DNA of 64,000 bases from UBA8529 sp964390565 (GTDB taxonomy: Bacteria; Bacteroidota; Bacteroidia; Bacteroidales; Tenuifilaceae), in assembly GCA_964390565.1 (NCBI GenBank), contig CAYMII010000007.1:1-64000 (forward strand). Reading direction: 5' to 3'. A program made the position numbers and the translations under genes. This document shows, piece after piece, positions 59,866 through 64,000 of this stretch (positions are counted from its first letter, which is position 1; each line of letters opens with the position of its first letter). Below the pieces are notes generated by a model that saw only the letters and a list, made by a program, of their open reading frames with translations, ran no database searches and was not told the origin of the DNA.

Positions 59866-61491
59866 ATGACCGAAGGAAATATTATAAAGGGGATTGTTTT
59901 CGATCCCATTTCAAGAAAAAAAACCCCAGCCAGAATAAATATTTATCAAGGAAAAATATTGTCTATTGAAAGAGATGAGACTATCACAGGGCCTATTATT
60001 CTTCCTGGGTTTGTGGATTCTCATATCCATATTGAAAGTTCAATGCTTACACCAAAGCAATTCTCACGAATTGCAAAAAAGCATGGGACAATTGCTGTTG
60101 TTGCCGATCCACATGAAATTGCAAATGTAGCAGGAGTGGAGGGTATAGATTTTATGATCAACAACTCTAAAGGAGCAGAGATTAAATTCTTTTTTGGAGC
60201 ACCCTCTTGTGTCCCTGCTTCACCATTCGATGACTGTAATAAAATATTAGATTCAGAAGAAATAGGGAAGTTACTTGAAAGAAAAGATATTCATTTTTTG
60301 GGAGAGATGATGAATTTTCCCGGTGTTATATTTTCCGATGCTGATGTATTAAAGAAACTTGAAGCAGCCCAAAAGAATGGAAAAGTTATTGACGGACATG
60401 CTCCCGGATTAAAAAATGAAGACTTATCTAAATACATCAAATCAGGAATTAGTACCGATCACGAATGTTTTACCTTGGATGAAGCTCTTGAAAAGATATC
60501 TATGGGAATGAAAGTTCTTATTCGTGAAGGTAGTGCAGCAAAGAATTTTAATTCTCTAAGTTCGTTAATCAAGACTCATACAAATTCAACAATGGTTTGT
60601 ACTGATGATTGTCACCCCGAGGATCTTATAGTTGGTCATATAAATAAACAGGTAAAACGATCACTCGCATTGGGTTATGATATTTTCGACATTATTCAGG
60701 TTGTTTCTGTCAATCCAATTAAGCATTACAGTTTAGATTTAGGTTTACTGCAAAAAGGAGATAATGCCGATTTTATTGTTGTTGATAATCTTGAAGATCT
60801 TAACGTTTTAGAGAATTTTATTGATGGAGTTAATGTTCTTAAAACAGAGGCTCGAATTGTAAAAAATGATATTAACATTAACTATAAATTTCCAAAACCT
60901 ATATCTAAAGAGGATTTAGTACTTCAACCAAAATCAAATAAGATACAAGCAATTCAAATTATAGAAGGGGAGTTGGTTACCGAGAAGGAAATCTACAATA
61001 TTGAAGATTTGAGTAAACCAATTATTTCTGATACTAAGAATGATTTTTTAAAGGTTGTTGTTGTAAATCGGTATAAAGAAAAAGAGGTTTTTGTAAGTTT
61101 AATAAAAGGTTTTGGAATAAAAAAAGGAGCCATAGCCGAAAGCATTGCTCACGATAGCCACCATATTATTGCTGTTGGCGTTGATGATAAATCAATACTT
61201 GATTCAGTTAATTATATTATTAAGCAGAAAGGCGGTGTATGCTACAATAATGGAGCGGAGATATTCGGTTTGCCATTACCTATTTATGGTCTTATTTCAG
61301 ATCAACCTGCAGAAGATGTTGCACAAAAATATGATTATATAAATTCAAAAGTTAAAGCAGATGGCTGTGCTCTAAAAGCACCTTTTATGACTTTATCGTT
61401 TATGGCATTGTCTGTTATACCTAAACTTAAGATAACCCCTCGCGGGTTATTTGATATTAACCAATTTAACTTTGTTGATCAGTTTATTTAA
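59866..61491 (+). CDS. ade: Adenine deaminase
   Basis: A 541-aa amidohydrolase converting adenine to hypoxanthine. Metal and catalytic motifs are visible: VDSHIHIESSML (about 50-61), VADPHEIANVAG, DGHAPGLKNE, STDHECFTLDEA and CTDDCHPEDL; the C-terminal ADE domain (about 380-541, KNDFLKVVVVNRY; AESIAHDSHHIIAVG) is intact. uvrC starts on its last base (TAATG), so translation is probably coupled. Confidence 0.95.
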   Translation: MTEGNIIKGIVFDPISRKKTPARINIYQGKILSIERDETITGPIILPGFVDSHIHIESSMLTPKQFSRIAKKHGTIAVVADPHEIANVAGVEGIDFMINNSKGAEIKFFFGAPSCVPASPFDDCNKILDSEEIGKLLERKDIHFLGEMMNFPGVIFSDADVLKKLEAAQKNGKVIDGHAPGLKNEDLSKYIKSGISTDHECFTLDEALEKISMGMKVLIREGSAAKNFNSLSSLIKTHTNSTMVCTDDCHPEDLIVGHINKQVKRSLALGYDIFDIIQVVSVNPIKHYSLDLGLLQKGDNADFIVVDNLEDLNVLENFIDGVNVLKTEARIVKNDININYKFPKPISKEDLVLQPKSNKIQAIQIIEGELVTEKEIYNIEDLSKPIISDTKNDFLKVVVVNRYKEKEVFVSLIKGFGIKKGAIAESIAHDSHHIIAVGVDDKSILDSVNYIIKQKGGVCYNNGAEIFGLPLPIYGLISDQPAEDVAQKYDYINSKVKADGCALKAPFMTLSFMALSVIPKLKITPRGLFDINQFNFVDQFI

Positions 61492-63293
61492 TGATTGATA
61501 AAAATCAGATAAAAGAGCGTTTGGACATGATGCCCGATAAGCCGGGTGTCTATCAATTTTATAATAATGAAAACGAATTGCTTTATGTCGGTAAAGCAAA
61601 GAACTTAAAAAAAAGAGTTCAATCTTACTTTACAAATAATGATACTCATACAAGAAAAGTAAGAGTTCTTGTAAGCAAAATTAACGATATAAAATATGTT
61701 ATCGTAGAAAGCGAGTCAGATGCACTGCTTCTTGAGAATAATCTCATCAAAAAATATCAACCTCGTTACAATATTCTTTTAAAAGACGATAAAACTTATC
61801 CTTGGATTTGTATTAAGAACGAACCTTTCCCTCGTGTTTTATCTACACGAAAATATGTTAACGATGGGAGTATTTACTACGGCCCATACACTTCAGGCTT
61901 ATTAGTTAAAACAGTTTTAGATCTTATCCGCAAACTTTACCCTTTGCGGAACTGTACTTTAAACCTTGATAGTAGAAGTATTGCAAAGGGAACTTATAAA
62001 TCTTGTCTAGAATTTCAGATCGGAAATTGCTTGGCTCCATGCATTGGAAACCAAGAACGCTCAGATTACGATAAAAACATAGTTGAGATACAGAATATAT
62101 TAAAAGGAAACCTTTCAACAGCTCAAGATTGGCTTAATAGGGCCATGAAAAAGGCTTCGATTGAGTATAAGTTTGAACAAGCCCAACTTTATAAGACTAA
62201 GCTCGATATACTTAAAAAATATCAAAGTAAGTCTACAATTGTTAGTAATAAAGTTACTAATATAGATGTATTTAACATCGTTGATAAACCTACTTATGCT
62301 GTTGTAAATTTCCTTAAAGTTGTAAAGGGATCGGTTATCCAAACATATACTTTAGAATTAAAGAAAAACCTAGAGGAAACAAAGGAAGAATTACTTGGTA
62401 TTGCAATAACGGAAATTCGTGAACGAGTAAATAGCCAAGAAAAAAATATCATCATACCTTTTAAGCCCGATTTTCTGATCGAAGGTTTTTCTTACACCAT
62501 CCCAAAACAAGGCGATAAAACAAAACTATTAGATCTTGCTTACCGAAATTGTTTGGCTCATTCCTTCGAAATCGAAAAGAGGATAGAGGCTCAGAACCCA
62601 ATGGATAAGACAAACAAGGTGCTTTCGGTTATGAAAGAAGATTTGAATATGCCTGATTTGCCCGTTCATATTGAGTGTTTCGATAACTCGAATCTTCAGG
62701 GAACAAATCCGGTATCTTCCTGCGTGGTATTTAAAAATGCTAAACCATCGAAACGCGATTATCGACATTTTAACGTAAAAACGGTTGTCGGGCCTGACGA
62801 CTTTTCTACAATGCAGGAGGTTGTGTACCGAAGATATAAACGATTAATAGATGAGGAACAATCTCTACCTCAGCTTATTGTTATTGATGGAGGTAAGGGA
62901 CAGCTCAGTTCTGCTGCAGAAAGCCTAAAAGAGTTAGGAATTATTCATAAGGTAAAATTGATAGGAATTGCAAAGCGATTGGAAGAGATATTCACTTATG
63001 GCGACCCAATTCCTCTGTATTTAGATAAAAACTCAACCACTTTAAAAGTAATCCAGAATATTCGTAACGAGGCGCACCGTTTTGGAATTAAGCAACACAG
63101 GCTTCGAAGAGGAAAATCTGGAATAAAATCTGAACTCGACGAAATTGTCGGTATAGGAGAGAAAACAAAGCTGCAACTTTTCACAAAGTTCAAATCAATT
63201 GAGGGAATTGCAAAGGCAAAAAGAGAGGATTTAGAAAAATTAATTGGAAAATCTAAAACAGATATCGTTCTTGAATTTTTTAGAAAGAAATAA
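61491..63293 (+). CDS. uvrC: Excinuclease ABC subunit C
   Basis: A 600-aa nuclease of nucleotide excision repair. The N-terminal GIY-YIG domain is complete (PGVYQFYN, YVGKAKNLKKRV). The UVR motif (about 205-240) binds UvrB. The RNase-H-like domain carries ECFDNSNLQGTNPVSSCVVF and VIDGGKGQLSSA, and HhH motifs close the protein (IVGIGEKTKLQLFTKFKSIEGI). It cuts on both sides of a DNA lesion with UvrA/UvrB, which are not in the window. Confidence 0.97.
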   Translation: MIDKNQIKERLDMMPDKPGVYQFYNNENELLYVGKAKNLKKRVQSYFTNNDTHTRKVRVLVSKINDIKYVIVESESDALLLENNLIKKYQPRYNILLKDDKTYPWICIKNEPFPRVLSTRKYVNDGSIYYGPYTSGLLVKTVLDLIRKLYPLRNCTLNLDSRSIAKGTYKSCLEFQIGNCLAPCIGNQERSDYDKNIVEIQNILKGNLSTAQDWLNRAMKKASIEYKFEQAQLYKTKLDILKKYQSKSTIVSNKVTNIDVFNIVDKPTYAVVNFLKVVKGSVIQTYTLELKKNLEETKEELLGIAITEIRERVNSQEKNIIIPFKPDFLIEGFSYTIPKQGDKTKLLDLAYRNCLAHSFEIEKRIEAQNPMDKTNKVLSVMKEDLNMPDLPVHIECFDNSNLQGTNPVSSCVVFKNAKPSKRDYRHFNVKTVVGPDDFSTMQEVVYRRYKRLIDEEQSLPQLIVIDGGKGQLSSAAESLKELGIIHKVKLIGIAKRLEEIFTYGDPIPLYLDKNSTTLKVIQNIRNEAHRFGIKQHRLRRGKSGIKSELDEIVGIGEKTKLQLFTKFKSIEGIAKAKREDLEKLIGKSKTDIVLEFFRKK

Positions 63294-63324
63294 TGAATAT
63301 TTTTATGGAGTTAAAATTTTCGCA

Positions 63325-64000
63325 ATGAAGAAGCCTTTTTTAGAAGATAATTTTCAACAAGATACTCTGCTTCAATCGAAATTAGATTCGAATGCCCTAA
63401 ATCATATTGCCAATACTACTACTTTTCCTATACAAAAATCTATTCAAAAACAGCAAAGTCTAACTCCAGTATCAGAAGTTGCTAAGAAAGATTCTTTATC
63501 TAAACCAGAATTTTTAAATATTGAATTTAACGATAAATCGTTGATAGATAATTATAAAACCTACAAATGGTTAAATAATAATATTGATAGTAATTGCTAT
63601 ATAGTAAATAAACAACTAGTTACAAACAAAAAAATTCTGCATATTTCTGAGTCAATAGAAATTAGAAAGAATATCTCTTCTGATTATATAATTAAGCAAC
63701 GGGTCGATACATCCTACGATTGGGTATTTATTCCAACGATTATTGGTTTAGTTTTTCTGGCAAGTATAGCAACCTTTTACAGAAAATATTTTGGCCTACT
63801 TTTCGAAAGCATTTTCTATCGATATAGCAATAACAAGATATTAAACGAAAAGAACTCGAATTATCAAAGATTAACTTTTATACTTGATATACTGTATGTT
63901 ATATCTTTTGCATTAGCTATCGATCAGATTGTTAAAGGATTAGGTCTTTTTTCACCACCAAACAACATGAAATACATTGTTTTTGTTGTTTTCGTTGGCC
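63325..64000 (+). CDS. DUF4271 family membrane protein (partial, runs off window)
   Basis: The frame opens at ATG 63325 (MKKPFLEDNFQQD) and stays open for 225 codons to the window end. The N-terminal 150 residues are polar and low in complexity. Membrane helices begin near residue 140 (VFIPTIIGLVFLASIATFY) and continue past residue 190. This is the usual layout of DUF4271 proteins, Bacteroidetes-specific membrane proteins of unknown function. The C-terminus lies outside the window. Confidence 0.82.
   Translation, partial: MKKPFLEDNFQQDTLLQSKLDSNALNHIANTTTFPIQKSIQKQQSLTPVSEVAKKDSLSKPEFLNIEFNDKSLIDNYKTYKWLNNNIDSNCYIVNKQLVTNKKILHISESIEIRKNISSDYIIKQRVDTSYDWVFIPTIIGLVFLASIATFYRKYFGLLFESIFYRYSNNKILNEKNSNYQRLTFILDILYVISFALAIDQIVKGLGLFSPPNNMKYIVFVVFVG

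Overview
The window is a chromosomal segment of a Bacteroidota bacterium, probably class Bacteroidia. The evidence is a PorP/SprF protein beside a type-B type IX secretion (T9SS) cargo, a GldA-type ABC ATPase, the long Bacteroidetes form of IspG, DUF4834 and DUF4271 proteins, promoter-like TAnnTTTG boxes and a near absence of Shine-Dalgarno sequences. No rRNA, tRNA, CRISPR array, transposase or phage gene was found.

Layout. (1) 1-15 kb, minus strand: an AT-rich surface-polysaccharide locus. In transcription order it holds a Wza-like exporter, a Wzc-like tyrosine kinase, a nucleotidyltransferase, a LegB-like 4,6-dehydratase, a DegT aminotransferase, a NeuD/PglD-like acetyltransferase, GT2, DUF2304, a PMT-like GT, an SGNH lipoprotein, MBOAT, a second SGNH, a flippase and the start of a probable polymerase. 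Together these could make an acylated diamino-sugar glycan and export it. A four-helix-bundle gene embedded in octamer repeats separates the exporter from the kinase. (2) 15-26 kb: two tandem acyl-CoA synthetases, ispD, a coiled-coil protein, gldA, metK between two palindromic repeat elements, vanZ, a YhbP-like protein, an epimerase and lgt. (3) 26-35 kb: a T9SS group (unknown secreted protein, CHU_C cargo, PorP/SprF) with a possible structured leader, an NtrC-type regulator, a second four-helix-bundle gene between heptamer repeats, and ispG. (4) 35-50 kb: a universal stress protein, an EptA-like transferase, RNase R, a thioredoxin lipoprotein, an unusual sugar transferase, a 922-aa envelope protein, a ROK kinase, aminopeptidase P and an Omp85-like barrel. 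(5) 50-64 kb: AT-richer housekeeping genes (nadA, ruvB, a Crp/Fnr regulator, pheS, PPIase, dut, an EnvC-like protein, an anti-sigma-type kinase, ybeY, mnmG, ade, uvrC) and a truncated DUF4271 gene. Two parS-like sites lie directly behind mnmG.

The main unexplained signals are non-coding. GTT-anchored 7- or 8-nt word arrays occur at several loci, flank both four-helix-bundle genes and twice supply a gene's stop codon. A pair of about 225-bp elements flanks metK, each with a perfect 32-34-nt palindrome and a compensatory base-pair change between copies. There are also the tandem parS-like sites and the T9SS leader.
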